Below, in pieces: positions 22,342-30,932 of a stretch of DNA of 64,000 bases. Source of the DNA: Lysinibacillus odysseyi 34hs-1 = NBRC 100172 (GTDB lineage Bacteria > Bacillota > Bacilli > Bacillales_A > Planococcaceae). The translations under genes were made by a program, and so were the position numbers. The first letter of the stretch is position 1, and the number at the start of each line of letters is the position of its first letter. Under the pieces are notes generated by a model. The model made no database searches, had not been told where the DNA came from, and saw only the letters and a list, made by a program, of their open reading frames with translations. The DNA is taken from positions 62,001 to 126,000 of the forward strand of contig NZ_BCVX01000006.1 of assembly GCF_001591965.1 (NCBI RefSeq). The letters are read 5' to 3'.

Positions 22342-23049
22342 ATGACTTTTGAAGAAGTGATGGAAAACCTAGAAGTGCTAGGAAAAGAACGTACAAAGAA
22401 AATTTATGTATCAAACGGTGCAAAGGAACCTGTATTTGGCGTCGCAACAGGTGCAATGAAGCCGATCGCAAAACAAATAAAGATCAATCAGCCTTTAGCA
22501 GAACAACTCTATGCCACAGGAAATTATGATGCGATGTACTTTGCAGGTATTATTGCAGACCCTGTGCATATGACAGAGGATGATTTTAACCGCTGGATTG
22601 ATGGGGCTTATTTTTATATGTTGTCCGACTATGTCGTTGCAGTGACATTAGCAGAATCGCCTATCGCCCAAAGTATTGCCGATAAGTGGATTAGTAGTAA
22701 TGAAGAGTTGAAAATGTCTGCTGGCTGGAGCTGCTATTGCTGGATGCTTGGCAATCGGAAGGACGAGGAATTCTCTATACCTAAATTAACAGGCATGCTG
22801 CAAATCGTAAAAGAAACGATTCATAAGGCACCGCCGCGCGCGAAAGCTTCCATGAATAATTTTGTTACGACTGTCGGTGTCTCCTTCAAACCGTTACATG
22901 AGCAGGCACTTGAAACTGCGCAAATTATCGGTCCTGTGGAAATAGAGCGTGAAAATAAAAAAAGCAGTGTTGTGAATGCGTACGAAAGTATTGCAACGGA
23001 AGTTGAACGCAATCGGATAGGATTTAAACGAAAATATGTACGGTGCTGA
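22342..23049 (+). CDS. DNA alkylation repair (AlkD-like HEAT repeat) protein
   Basis: The roughly 235-residue protein resembles the AlkD-like HEAT-repeat DNA glycosylase family. It has GVATGAMKPIAKQIK near the N-terminus, DAMYFAGIIADP, a WxxxDxY-type helix and the run AGWSCYCWMLGNRKDEEF. AlkD proteins remove positively charged alkylated bases. The start is placed at the ATG at 22342, 9 bases after AGAGGA; the open frame extends upstream without ribosome site. Immediately downstream lies a decayed DUF1801 gene, probably its former operon partner. Confidence 0.85.
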   Translation: MTFEEVMENLEVLGKERTKKIYVSNGAKEPVFGVATGAMKPIAKQIKINQPLAEQLYATGNYDAMYFAGIIADPVHMTEDDFNRWIDGAYFYMLSDYVVAVTLAESPIAQSIADKWISSNEELKMSAGWSCYCWMLGNRKDEEFSIPKLTGMLQIVKETIHKAPPRAKASMNNFVTTVGVSFKPLHEQALETAQIIGPVEIERENKKSSVVNAYESIATEVERNRIGFKRKYVRC

Positions 23050-23063
23050 CGGGAGGGCGCGGT

Positions 23064-23334
23064 ATGAATTAGGAGCATTTAGTAAATGAAAAGAGACGTG
23101 AAGCTTTTATAAAACTCGTAGAAGCGATAGAACAAAACTTACTAGACGGATTTGAAAAAGCTGAAGAATACGGCGGGATAAGCTATGTCGTCCCTCATTC
23201 TCTATACGCGAAGGGCTATCATGTGACACCTGAAAAGCCGCTCCCCTTTCTTAGCCTTATCGCATAAAAACAGCCATATCAGACTTTACCATATGGTCAT
23301 TTATGCTGATGAGTTTGATCAAAAAAAAACGTAG
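23064..23334 (+). pseudogene. Decayed DUF1801 family gene
   Basis: The ATG at 23064 follows GGGAGG, but codon 3 is TAG. The frame then reads NEKRREAFIKLVEAIEQN, YGGISYVVPHSLYAKGYHVT and PEKPLPFLS, which is typical of DUF1801 proteins. Near 23260 the frame breaks and the match continues one frame over as SHKNSHIRLYHMVIYADEF before a stop at 23332. The C-terminal third of the family is absent. A nonsense codon, a frameshift and a truncation together mean a pseudogene rather than a sequencing error. It sits 14 bp after the AlkD-like gene. Confidence 0.8.
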
Positions 23335-23360
23335 CCCCATATTTAAATTTAAATGAAAAG

Positions 23361-23395
23361 AACCCGTTTTGAAATAGGTTTGTTCAAAACGGGTT
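23361..23395. terminator. Terminator-like hairpin after the AlkD/DUF1801 unit
   Basis: A perfect 13-bp stem (23361-23373 with 23383-23395) encloses a 9-base loop. The T run after it is weak on both strands, so efficiency is uncertain. Confidence 0.6.
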
Positions 23396-23437
23396 AACTC
23401 TTTGTGAAACACTGTCCATTTTTATAAAAAAGTTTGA

Positions 23438-23692
23438 TCATTTTCTCAGAGTCTCATTCCACAATTGCGTCCCATTGTTGAAGATCGTTTCATCTAAACC
23501 CCCAGTAACTGAAGTAGCGGATTGAGAAAAATATAGATTTACAGAGTCTCTATATACAGGTTTTTATTCAGATAACACCCCTAGATTGTTTTCTGCAAAA
23601 TCTTGAAAAGTCTTATTGCGGCTATCTTTATCTACCTTTGCATAAAAAGCTGTATAAACAATATTCAAAGAAAAAGTTAAGAAACGTTCATT
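23438..23692 (-). pseudogene. Gene remnant with in-frame stop, family unknown
   Basis: One minus-strand frame reads as protein for about 85 codons, broken by an in-frame TAA at 23564-23566. The upstream part includes NIVYTAFYAKVDKDSRNKTF, the downstream part VNLYFSQSATSVTGG and NNGTQLWNETLRK, ending at TGA (23438). There is no start codon with a ribosome site, so the 5' end is missing. I do not recognise the family. The protein-like composition on both sides of the stop is the evidence. The rest of the 23335-23910 gap shows no other gene. Confidence 0.45.
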
Positions 23693-23910
23693 TTACAGCG
23701 GTTCTTAGCTTTTTGTGTTTATCAAAAATTTCGTTTGGGAACGTTATTTTATATGCTATCGTATATTTTGTTAGTGCTATTACAAAACTTGAAAAAAGAA
23801 TTAAGTTCTTAATATATATTTACATTGTAAAATTCCAGCAGAGGTTTCTATTGACGGTTTAGTTCAGCTAATTATCTCTCTAGTACTATAGCGCTGTGTT
23901 GGACTCCTTT

Positions 23911-24408
23911 TTATTCTTTTTCATTAAGCTCTAAAATATTTAAACCCTCGGATGCTTCTGGTGCTTCAAAAAATTTAGTAACATTCATAAACGTCTCTTC
24001 CGTGTCAAAAGTTGCTCTTTCGGGTTGTTCGTTACGCCTTTGTGCAATTTGACGTAAGCATTGCTCATTATTTAAATTAAGGAAAATTAGTTGATGGTTT
24101 GCATTGATCTCTGACGCTATATCTAAAAACCATTTTCGCTGTTTTTGAGTGTTACCTGGAAAATCCATCACTACATTTGTACCAACACTTAATATGTTTT
24201 GGACGTGCTTTTTCATCATAGGCTTGAGTTGCGCCGAGAATTTTAGATAGTCTTCAAATGATGTGATTTGATTAGGATAAAGAGATGAAAGCCATTCATC
24301 CTCAGATAACAGTACTGCATGTTTTTCTATAGCTAATTGTTTTGATTTAGTTGATTTCCCTGCTCCCATTTTTCCGCAGAAAAAGTATATAGTTCCTAAT
24401 CTTCCCAT
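23911..24408 (-). CDS. P-loop ATP-binding protein, small kinase-like
   Basis: The 165-residue protein has a Walker A motif at residues 12-20 (GKMGAGKST), a Walker B-like VVMDFPGNT near residue 90, and a lid-type region rich in Arg (RQIAQRRNEQPERATF). This is the AAA_33 type found in small-molecule kinases and zeta-toxin relatives. GGAGG lies 8 bases before the ATG. No antitoxin-like partner is adjacent, so a housekeeping or antibiotic-type kinase is more likely than a toxin. The substrate is unknown. Confidence 0.85.
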   Translation of the reverse strand: MGRLGTIYFFCGKMGAGKSTKSKQLAIEKHAVLLSEDEWLSSLYPNQITSFEDYLKFSAQLKPMMKKHVQNILSVGTNVVMDFPGNTQKQRKWFLDIASEINANHQLIFLNLNNEQCLRQIAQRRNEQPERATFDTEETFMNVTKFFEAPEASEGLNILELNEKE

Positions 24409-24449
24409 ATTTTTATCCTCCGAATTTATTTTATTGGTTGTTGCCCACC

Positions 24450-24470
24450 TTGTAAAATTATAATTTACAA
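24450..24470. promoter_or_regulatory. Candidate operator upstream of the P-loop kinase gene
   Basis: TTGTAAA (24450-24456) and TTTACAA (24464-24470) form a perfect inverted repeat with a 7-base spacer, 42 bases upstream of the kinase start. The regulator is unknown. The 24409-24786 gap also holds an 11-bp hairpin with one bulge (24636-24661) and no gene. Confidence 0.35.
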
Positions 24471-24786
24471 CCTAGATTATTGGTAATAGTAACTAACTTC
24501 ATTAACTATAATTATTCAGTTTCAAATATTCCGTATCTAAATCGGGGCTTTAATTTTATTTTAGGATATAAAGAGCCTCTATGACCTAACTTATTATAAT
24601 TTTCATTCAAGAATATGACCCTTTAATGGAAAAAGACGCATTCTTTATTAAAGAATTGCGTTAGGTTTTGGGATAAGAAGAAGATCTAATGACTTGGAAA
24701 TGAGGTATGAATTTTTTGCCATAATGGTTCACCGCGAACATTCATTCCTGTATATTAAATATATACCAATAGATGGAGGATAAATT

Positions 24787-25257
24787 ATGAATTCAATTGA
24801 TTTAATTCTTTTAAATTTCAATGAGGTACGAAGAAGAAGTATTAAGCTTTGGACTTCTATTCCTCAAGAAAAATTACATTGGAAACCCGATGATGAAGCA
24901 ATGACTTGTATTGAGATGATTAGGCATGTTCTTGAAAGTGAACATTATTACCACCTAGCTATTCAAAATCGTGGAAGTCTGGAAGTATTCGACTCTCCTT
25001 TCGAACAACAACCTTTTTCTACTGTAAGCGCTGAATTAAATTTTGCTGAACCGTTTAGAAATCACTTCTTAGAAACTATTAAGTCATTTTCAGAAGAAGA
25101 CCTAATAAACATTAAAATTGATCGTTCCGAATCAGGTTACATAAGAAGTTTAGGCGACATGTTGTTAAGAGTAGCCTACCATGAATCTGTTCATACTGGC
25201 CAATTGCTGGGTTACTTAAGAACGGCAAAGGTTCCAAGAATACGAGTTTGGGATTGA
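24787..25257 (+). CDS. DinB family protein
   Basis: The 156-residue protein is a four-helix DinB-like hydrolase or transferase fold. The three metal-ligand His positions are present: the first in IEMIRHVLESEHYYH (about residues 43-57), the others in YHESVHTGQLLGYL near the C-terminus. Related proteins bind divalent metal; some are thiol-S-transferases (BSH), others have no known role. GGAGG precedes the ATG by 7 bases. It is a single gene with a hairpin about 200 bp downstream. Confidence 0.9.
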   Translation: MNSIDLILLNFNEVRRRSIKLWTSIPQEKLHWKPDDEAMTCIEMIRHVLESEHYYHLAIQNRGSLEVFDSPFEQQPFSTVSAELNFAEPFRNHFLETIKSFSEEDLINIKIDRSESGYIRSLGDMLLRVAYHESVHTGQLLGYLRTAKVPRIRVWD

Positions 25258-25461
25258 GTTTATCTATAGGTGGTACGCCTTTTTATTTGTTATTACGATA
25301 AATATTTCTAATACAGAAAAAGCGCCCGATTGTTGAAAGTCATCGTTGAAATAAATACTTACTAATTTAGGTATGTTACTTCACTATCATTATACTTATC
25401 TTTGTTAACCTTACTATTTTATGTAATTATAAACAATGTCGGCATCTTCTTATTATCACTC

Positions 25462-25497
25462 GAAGCACCTTTTCAACTAGAAAACGGTGCTTCTTTG
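25462..25497 (+). terminator. Probable terminator between DinB and SIMPL genes
   Basis: A stem of 8 plus 4 bp with a single-base bulge (25462-25473 with 25481-25493) is followed by TTT. It lies between convergent genes. Confidence 0.55.
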
Positions 25498-25532
25498 TCG
25501 CTCTATTTTTAATGACATCTTATACTTTAACA

Positions 25533-26186
25533 TTAAAACCGAAATTTAACCCGAACTGAGGCATTAATAGGAATTGTTCCCTGTTCAATAGGTGTTATAA
25601 ACTCCCGGCTGCTCAGTTGAACTGCCTTATACGGAACTGGTGTAACATCATGGCTTTCTTCAATAATCTCGATCGGTATAGGCTGTAATGGTATATGCAT
25701 CGTTTCAGCCATGGATTTGGCTTTCGCTACTGCATTGATCAGTGCTAAATTAAGCGCCCTTTGATAATGGGCATCCGAATTCTCTATTTTAAACTGAATC
25801 GCTGAAACATGATTTGCCCCATTTTGTATAGCTGTATCAATAACCGTTCCAGCTTGACCAATATCCGTTATTTTAACGGTAATCGCATTTTGCACCTCAT
25901 AGCCCCTAAACACTTGTTTTCCCTCAATATAATCGTAATTTGGAGAAATAGTATAGGCAGCTGTTTGGATAGCCTCTCTAGGAATATTTAACGCCACGAG
26001 CGATTCGATGACACGGTTCATGATACGGGCATTTTCCTGCTGAGCTAAACTGACATCCTTTCCTTCTGTACGTACTTCTATCTGAATCTGCACATAATCA
26101 GGCTGCGCAATTATTTCCCCATTCCCTGTCACGGTCATTTCACGTGAGATTGGGAACAGCTGATACTGCATTTGTGGATGATGCAA
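25533..26186 (-). CDS. SIMPL domain (DUF541) protein
   Basis: The 217-residue protein shows the DUF541/SIMPL pattern: MTVTGNGEIIAQPDYVQIQIEV at the start, then FRGYEVQNAITVKITDI, a run of Ala-rich helix (ALNLALINAVAKAKSMAETM) and a final beta strand. SIMPL proteins form oligomers and are often periplasmic or secreted. This copy has no signal peptide, so it is probably cytoplasmic. The start is a TTG at 26186 with AGGCGGA upstream. Confidence 0.87.
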   Translation of the reverse strand: MHHPQMQYQLFPISREMTVTGNGEIIAQPDYVQIQIEVRTEGKDVSLAQQENARIMNRVIESLVALNIPREAIQTAAYTISPNYDYIEGKQVFRGYEVQNAITVKITDIGQAGTVIDTAIQNGANHVSAIQFKIENSDAHYQRALNLALINAVAKAKSMAETMHIPLQPIPIEIIEESHDVTPVPYKAVQLSSREFITPIEQGTIPINASVRVKFRF

Positions 26187-26306
26187 CGGATTCCGCCTTT
26201 CGTATATGTCTTTTCAATATACTATGCATTTTGTGTAGATGGTTGTTTGCATCTGTTTTTCTTTTTTACTAATTTCAAGATTTACATATCGTTTTACAGT
26301 CTGGAA

Positions 26307-27035
26307 CTATACCCCTCTTTTATTTCCCCAGACAAGTGTATGCAGCTGCGGCAGTACTTTCACATTCTTTAGTTCTTCATCCATCATCACTTGATCAATC
26401 AGTGCTTGATACTTCTCTAATAAATGGCTGACCAACCGAGTATTGTCCATTGAAGCAATGTCATCATTTCCGACCTGCAGATAAAAAGGAATGGTCGGAT
26501 ACCGGAGATGAACCTGTTTGGCATAGGCATAATCCTCTTGGTTAAATACAACGATTTTGAGAGAGATATGCTGATTGCTGTTTCTATCTCTGAGTTTCCC
26601 TAAAATCTCTGTGGGCATAGAAAAATCTGTCGACATTCCAGAGCTGGGAGGCTTTGGTGAAATCGTTAGTTCATCGATATCATAGAGCCAATCCTGCCAT
26701 TTGCTTCCCTGTGTTTCAACACCGATCTTGATGTTATTTTCTTTTAAAAGGACAACAAGCGCATCCAAATGACGAAGGAGTGCCGGATTTCCTCCCGAAA
26801 TTGTAACGAACGAAAAACCGTTCCCCCCAAGACGTTTTAACTCAGCCCAAATTTCTTCCGCTGTCAATTGAACGATCAGATGCTTACCGCTGCCATCCCA
26901 CGTAAAGGAGGAATCGCACCAAGAACAAGAATAATCACAGCCGGCAGTGCGTACAAACATCGTCTTCTGGCCCACCACCATCCCCTCTCCTTGAATCGTC
27001 GGACCAAAAATCTCTATAACGGGCACTTTACTCAA
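26307..27035 (-). CDS. queE: 7-carboxy-7-deazaguanine synthase QueE (radical SAM)
   Basis: The roughly 242-residue enzyme converts 6-carboxy-tetrahydropterin to 7-carboxy-7-deazaguanine in queuosine precursor synthesis. The radical SAM cluster motif CxxxCxxC is Cys33, Cys37 and Cys40 (GCDYSCSWC), preceded by the family opening KVPVIEIFGPTIQGEG and followed by VTISGGNPAL. I place the start at the TTG at 27035, which overlaps the queD stop by 8 bp, because family members begin just before that opening. An upstream ATG (27131) would add residues read out of frame with queD. It is co-transcribed with queD under a preQ1 riboswitch. Confidence 0.93.
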   Translation of the reverse strand: MSKVPVIEIFGPTIQGEGMVVGQKTMFVRTAGCDYSCSWCDSSFTWDGSGKHLIVQLTAEEIWAELKRLGGNGFSFVTISGGNPALLRHLDALVVLLKENNIKIGVETQGSKWQDWLYDIDELTISPKPPSSGMSTDFSMPTEILGKLRDRNSNQHISLKIVVFNQEDYAYAKQVHLRYPTIPFYLQVGNDDIASMDNTRLVSHLLEKYQALIDQVMMDEELKNVKVLPQLHTLVWGNKRGV

Positions 27036-27501
27036 CTTCCATCCACTCCCTTCTTGCTTCGGCATAGCTTGTCGGCGTTTCATACAGCCTGATAAATTCC
27101 ACGCGTGCCCCATTATTTTGATGTTTCTCAAGCAAAGCTTCCTGCAGTTTTTCGTAGATCCAAACGACGATATTCTCTGCCGTTGTATTCATCGGCGGCA
27201 GCGTCTCATTTAGATAGCGATGATCTAGATAAATCTCTATTTTTTCTTTCCATATCTCCTTGATGTCACCAAAATCAATCATGAGGCCCCGTTCATCCGT
27301 ATATCCACTTAACCCCAAGACGGCACGGTACGTATGACCATGTAAATTCTTGCATTTCCCTTCATAGTTGTGTAAATGGTGAGCAGCATCAAAGGTAAAT
27401 TCTTTACTTACGAGAACACGCTTTGTATGATAGTTCAATTGACTTCTTTGAATATCTTCATCTATTTTTTGCAGCTTATCCACAATTCTAAAATTAGACA
27501 T
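27028..27501 (-). CDS. queD: 6-carboxy-5,6,7,8-tetrahydropterin synthase QueD
   Basis: The 157-residue enzyme makes 6-carboxy-tetrahydropterin from dihydroneopterin triphosphate, the first dedicated queuosine step after GTP cyclohydrolase. Zinc ligands are His41 (FDAAHHL), His54 and His56 (NLHGHTY). Cys50 (EGKCKN) fits the catalytic cysteine. Glu and His near the C-terminus (LYETPTSY) match the family. It has an N-terminal extension of about 30 residues. GGAGGGGG precedes the ATG. It is the first gene after the preQ1 riboswitch leader. queC and queF are not next to it here. Confidence 0.95.
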   Translation of the reverse strand: MSNFRIVDKLQKIDEDIQRSQLNYHTKRVLVSKEFTFDAAHHLHNYEGKCKNLHGHTYRAVLGLSGYTDERGLMIDFGDIKEIWKEKIEIYLDHRYLNETLPPMNTTAENIVVWIYEKLQEALLEKHQNNGARVEFIRLYETPTSYAEARREWMEVE

Positions 27502-27718
27502 CGTTTTCCCCCTCCCCGGACAGATGATTTATGCTGACCTGACTTCTACTACATACAACGTTCGAAATTACTTGTTTCACCTTCAAAAACTCCTTTCTAA
27601 CGAAAAACCAGTATTGGAAAAAACGCTGTTTTCCCGATTTTTTATCAGTAAGATTTACACGCAGCCGATTGACTGCTCATCATTACCTTTTACGTCTTTT
27701 CATCCTGGCAGCCGGACA

Positions 27719-27765
27719 CAAAAAACCTCCCCTGAAAAATGTTCCTGTCACTTTTCAAGAGAGGT
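27719..27765 (-). terminator. Second terminator hairpin in the queD leader
   Basis: On the minus strand a 14-bp stem with two G-U pairs (27752-27765 with 27725-27738) encloses a 13-base loop and is followed by a T6 run. It lies about 60 bases downstream of the riboswitch terminator and about 220 bases before queD. No second aptamer was seen ahead of it. Confidence 0.75.
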
Positions 27766-27803
27766 AATGCCAATCATTCTATTAAAACATATGTATAAAA
27801 CAT

Positions 27804-27831
27804 AAAAAGCCATGTCCTATATGGACATGGC
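27804..27831 (-). terminator. Expression-platform terminator of the preQ1 riboswitch
   Basis: A perfect 9-bp stem (27823-27831 with 27809-27817), a 5-base loop and a T5 run follow the aptamer by about 18 bases on the minus strand. This indicates control by transcription attenuation. Confidence 0.88.
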
Positions 27832-27848
27832 GGATTGTCATGTTTCCA

Positions 27849-27883
27849 TAGTTTTTTATAGAGGGTATCAGCTATGAACCTCT
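27849..27883 (-). promoter_or_regulatory. preQ1 class I riboswitch aptamer
   Basis: Read on the minus strand from 27883, the aptamer begins AGAGGTTC, continues ATAGCTGATA, closes stem P1 with CCCTCT and ends in the A-rich tail TATAAAAAACTA. This matches the preQ1-I consensus, including the C in the loop that pairs with preQ1 and the A-rich pseudoknot tail. A CCCGT/ACGGG hairpin lies just upstream (27884-27899). It controls queD-queE: ligand binding should favour the terminator at 27804-27831. Confidence 0.93.
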
Positions 27884-28045
27884 CCCGTTCGATTACGGGC
27901 AATCTTTCATAAGAATATCATATATGGAATGGATGAAAAATACAAACATACTTTTATTTTTGCGTCTTCCGAACCATACGTCTCTAAAGAAAAAGCAGCC
28001 ATTGCCGGAAATAAGATTACAGGCGTTCTAACTTTAAAAGTTGGA

Positions 28046-29239
28046 TTAATTATGTTTCGCTAAATAATCTAACGTTGCTTGCCCCAATACATTTGCTGCA
28101 ATACGTAATGCCCTCTCATCGATATCGAATTTTGGATGGTGATGCGGGTATACTTCCTCCCAAGCTGGATTTTTTGCCCCTGTAAAGAAGAATGCCCCTG
28201 GAATCTCTTCCAAGTAGTAAGCAAAATCCTCGCCTCCCATAATCGGTTCAACGGTTTCAACAGCTTCCACATCGGCCACTTTTTCTGCCGACGCCATAAT
28301 ATGCTCTGTTTCTGCAGCATGATTTATAACCGGTGGATACCCCCGGACAAATTCATATTCATAGTCTGCCTTCGTTAAATAGCACGTCGCCTTTAGTAGC
28401 TCTTCAATCTCACGCTCTAATAAACCGCGCTCCTCTTCGTGGAAAGTACGCACTGTTCCTTTCATATACACTTGATCTGCAATAACGTTGAAAGGGTTTA
28501 TTGCTTCTAAATGTCCAATCGAAACGACGGCCGGGCGCAATGGATTAATACGACGTGCAACGAGCTGCTGTAAATTGGTAATAAACTGCGCTGCCAGAAC
28601 AACCGAATCTTTCGTGTCGCTTGGATTTGAACCGTGACCACCCTTCCCTTGAATGGTGATGTAAATGCCATCTGCCGCAGCCATTAGCGGGCCTTTGGCA
28701 GTTTGTACTTTTCCAAGCTCAGTTGGTGCCCATAAATGCGTGCCGAAAATAACATCTACCCCGTCCAAGCAGCCATCCTGAATCATCGCAATCGCTCCAC
28801 CTGGCGCAATCTCCTCAGCATGCTGATGAATAAATACAATAGTTCCTGCTAATTCATCCTTCATTCGATTGAATGCTTTGGCCAAAATTAATAGTGAGGC
28901 TGTGTGCCCGTCATGTCCACAAGCATGCATCCGCCCCTTCACTTTTGATTGGAAAGGCAGGCCTGTTTCTTCTGTAATGGCTAAAGCATCGAAATCTGCA
29001 CGCAGCGCTACTGTTTTCCCCGGCTTACCACCTACAAGCTTTGCGACAACACCATTACCACCAACACCTTCACGCACTTCATGACCTAGCTCACGATGAA
29101 ATGCCGCAATTGTTTTTGGCGTATTTATTTCCTCAAATGATAACTCAGGATTTTCGTGGAAATGACGACGAAGCTGAATCATCTCTTCCTCGTATTCCTT
29201 TAATAGATTAGCTAACTGTTCTTGTTGTAATAATATCAT
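28046..29239 (-). CDS. M20 family amidohydrolase (AbgB/HipO-like)
   Basis: The 397-residue enzyme has the M20D pattern: HENPELSFEE near the N-terminus, the metal-binding ACGHDGHTA (around residue 103), HQHAEE and a C-terminal MGGEDFAYYL plus PHHHPKFDID. These enzymes hydrolyse N-acyl or aminobenzoyl amino acids. It has GGAGTG 8 bases before the ATG. It is the second gene of an operon, 12 bp after an AbgT-type transporter, so import and cleavage of p-aminobenzoyl-glutamate or a similar amide is likely. Confidence 0.92.
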   Translation of the reverse strand: MILLQQEQLANLLKEYEEEMIQLRRHFHENPELSFEEINTPKTIAAFHRELGHEVREGVGGNGVVAKLVGGKPGKTVALRADFDALAITEETGLPFQSKVKGRMHACGHDGHTASLLILAKAFNRMKDELAGTIVFIHQHAEEIAPGGAIAMIQDGCLDGVDVIFGTHLWAPTELGKVQTAKGPLMAAADGIYITIQGKGGHGSNPSDTKDSVVLAAQFITNLQQLVARRINPLRPAVVSIGHLEAINPFNVIADQVYMKGTVRTFHEEERGLLEREIEELLKATCYLTKADYEYEFVRGYPPVINHAAETEHIMASAEKVADVEAVETVEPIMGGEDFAYYLEEIPGAFFFTGAKNPAWEEVYPHHHPKFDIDERALRIAANVLGQATLDYLAKHN

Positions 29240-29251
29240 TCAAAACACTCC

Positions 29252-30781
29252 TTATTTTATGTAAATAGTATCTCCAGGTCCAAGCGGTAAACCGAATAAG
29301 AACCAAATTGCAAATAGTAAAATCCAGCCGATTGCAAAGAAAACCGAAAACGGTAACAAAGCAGAAATTAATGTCCCTATACCGATATTTTTATCATAGC
29401 GTTTTGCAAATGATAGTAATATAGCAAAATACGGCAGCATCGGCGTAATTGGATTGGTAATAGAGTCTCCTACACGATATGCCATTTGTGTAATGGCGGG
29501 AGAATAGCCTAAATACAGGAACATTGGCACAAAAATCGGTGCCAGTAATGCCCATTTTGCCGAAGCACTTGCGATCAATAAGTTCACGAACGCACAAATT
29601 AAAACAAACCCTATCATCATCGGTAAGCCAGTAAAGTGTAATGCTTGTAAAAGTTCTGCTCCTTTAATTGCTAAAATCGAACCGATATTACTCCAGTTGA
29701 AAAAGGCAATCATTTGTGAAGCAGCAAATGCCAATACAATAAACGGTGCCATATCAGCAATGGATTTGAAAATTTTCTCAGCAACTTCCTTATCATTTTT
29801 AACTTCCTTCGCCGCAATCCCGTAGGCAAGACCCGGTAACAGGAAGAAGAATAACATAATCGGCACAATGCCAGACATAAAGGGCGAGTTTAAGAAGCCA
29901 CCTGTTTCAGGGTCGCGTAAAAGACCATTAGACGGAATGACCATAATTGCTAGGAGAATAACATAAGCAAGCGTTACGACACCCGCCCACTTTAAGCCGC
30001 GCTTTTCTAAAGCCGTCAAAGGTTCTAACTTTTCAAGCTTCCCTTCGAATGCACCGAAGCGAGGCTCAGTAAACTTTTTCGCCACCCATGTACCGATCCC
30101 TACCAATAAAAACGTTGAAGCGATTAAGAAATAATAGTTCATCGTCGCACGACCAGTGTATTCAGCGTCTGCAATATGGGCTGCTGACTCTGTAATCCCT
30201 AGTAATAATACATCTATGGAACTAATTAAAATATTTGCGCTGAAGCCTCCAGCTACCGCCGCATATGTAATAATTAAACCTGCTAGTGGATTTCGACCAA
30301 TACTCATAAAAATCATTGCTGCAATCGGCGGCAAAATGATAAATGCTGCATCAGCCGCTAAGTTACCAACTAAGCCTGTGAAAATAATAAATGGCACGAT
30401 TAGTTTTGCAGGGGCTGACATCACAAGCTTTTTCATCACAGCCGAAATAAGTCCTGTTTGCTCAGCCAAACCAATACCAATCATTGTCACAATTACTAAC
30501 CCTAACGGAGCAAAGCCTGTAAACGTTGAAACCATCTGTGTTAGGATTAATATAAGCCCTTCTTGGCTCAGCAGATTTTTCACTTGAATCACAGTATCTG
30601 TACCTGGCTGTACGGCCGAAATACCTAACATCGATAATATCCATGATAAAAGGAGCACTACACCTGCTAGAATGACAAATAGCGTTATAGGATCTGGCAG
30701 CTTATTGCCTGCATGCTCGATCCCGTCCAGCATTTTATCAATCCAAGTTTTCTTTCTCGTTGTGTCCGGATGTCTTTGCAT
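29252..30781 (-). CDS. AbgT family transporter
   Basis: The roughly 509-residue protein has about 11-13 membrane segments and family motifs: GIEHAGNKLPDPITLF near the N-terminus, FTGFAPLGLVIVTMIGIGLAE, and ASAKWALLAPIFVPMF followed by QMAYRVGDSITNPITPMLPY. AbgT proteins import p-aminobenzoyl-glutamate or, in other members, export sulfonamides. I take the ATG at 30781, 9 bases after GGAG; the ATG at 30790 directly abuts that site. It is co-transcribed with the amidohydrolase and divergent from a probable regulator. Confidence 0.92.
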   Translation of the reverse strand: MQRHPDTTRKKTWIDKMLDGIEHAGNKLPDPITLFVILAGVVLLLSWILSMLGISAVQPGTDTVIQVKNLLSQEGLILILTQMVSTFTGFAPLGLVIVTMIGIGLAEQTGLISAVMKKLVMSAPAKLIVPFIIFTGLVGNLAADAAFIILPPIAAMIFMSIGRNPLAGLIITYAAVAGGFSANILISSIDVLLLGITESAAHIADAEYTGRATMNYYFLIASTFLLVGIGTWVAKKFTEPRFGAFEGKLEKLEPLTALEKRGLKWAGVVTLAYVILLAIMVIPSNGLLRDPETGGFLNSPFMSGIVPIMLFFFLLPGLAYGIAAKEVKNDKEVAEKIFKSIADMAPFIVLAFAASQMIAFFNWSNIGSILAIKGAELLQALHFTGLPMMIGFVLICAFVNLLIASASAKWALLAPIFVPMFLYLGYSPAITQMAYRVGDSITNPITPMLPYFAILLSFAKRYDKNIGIGTLISALLPFSVFFAIGWILLFAIWFLFGLPLGPGDTIYIK

Positions 30782-30932
30782 AAATCTCATCTCCTTTTAT
30801 ACTTTAATAAACTTGTATCGTTAAATATTACTGCTTTTATTTTAAGACACAAAAATCGCTTGTCCTTTATACAAAGAAACCACATATTCTGACTATTTTC
30901 AATATTTATTTAATAATTAAGGAGATAGATAT

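Noticed and set aside
23638-23862. 74-codon plus-strand ORF
   Set aside because: It lies opposite a better minus-strand remnant, is AT-driven (Ile/Tyr/Phe/Lys) and lacks a ribosome site.
23911-24408. Zeta-type toxin of a toxin-antitoxin pair
   Set aside because: The P-loop kinase has no small antitoxin gene next to it and no zeta-specific pattern was recognised.
27524-27805. 93-codon plus-strand ORF
   Set aside because: It is antisense to the queD leader and covers a terminator hairpin of the riboswitch region.
27929-28063. 44-codon plus-strand ORF reading FIFASSEPYVSKEKAAIAG
   Set aside because: Composition looks protein-like, but there is no ribosome site, it overlaps the 3' end of the amidohydrolase gene and has no context; left out of the gene list.
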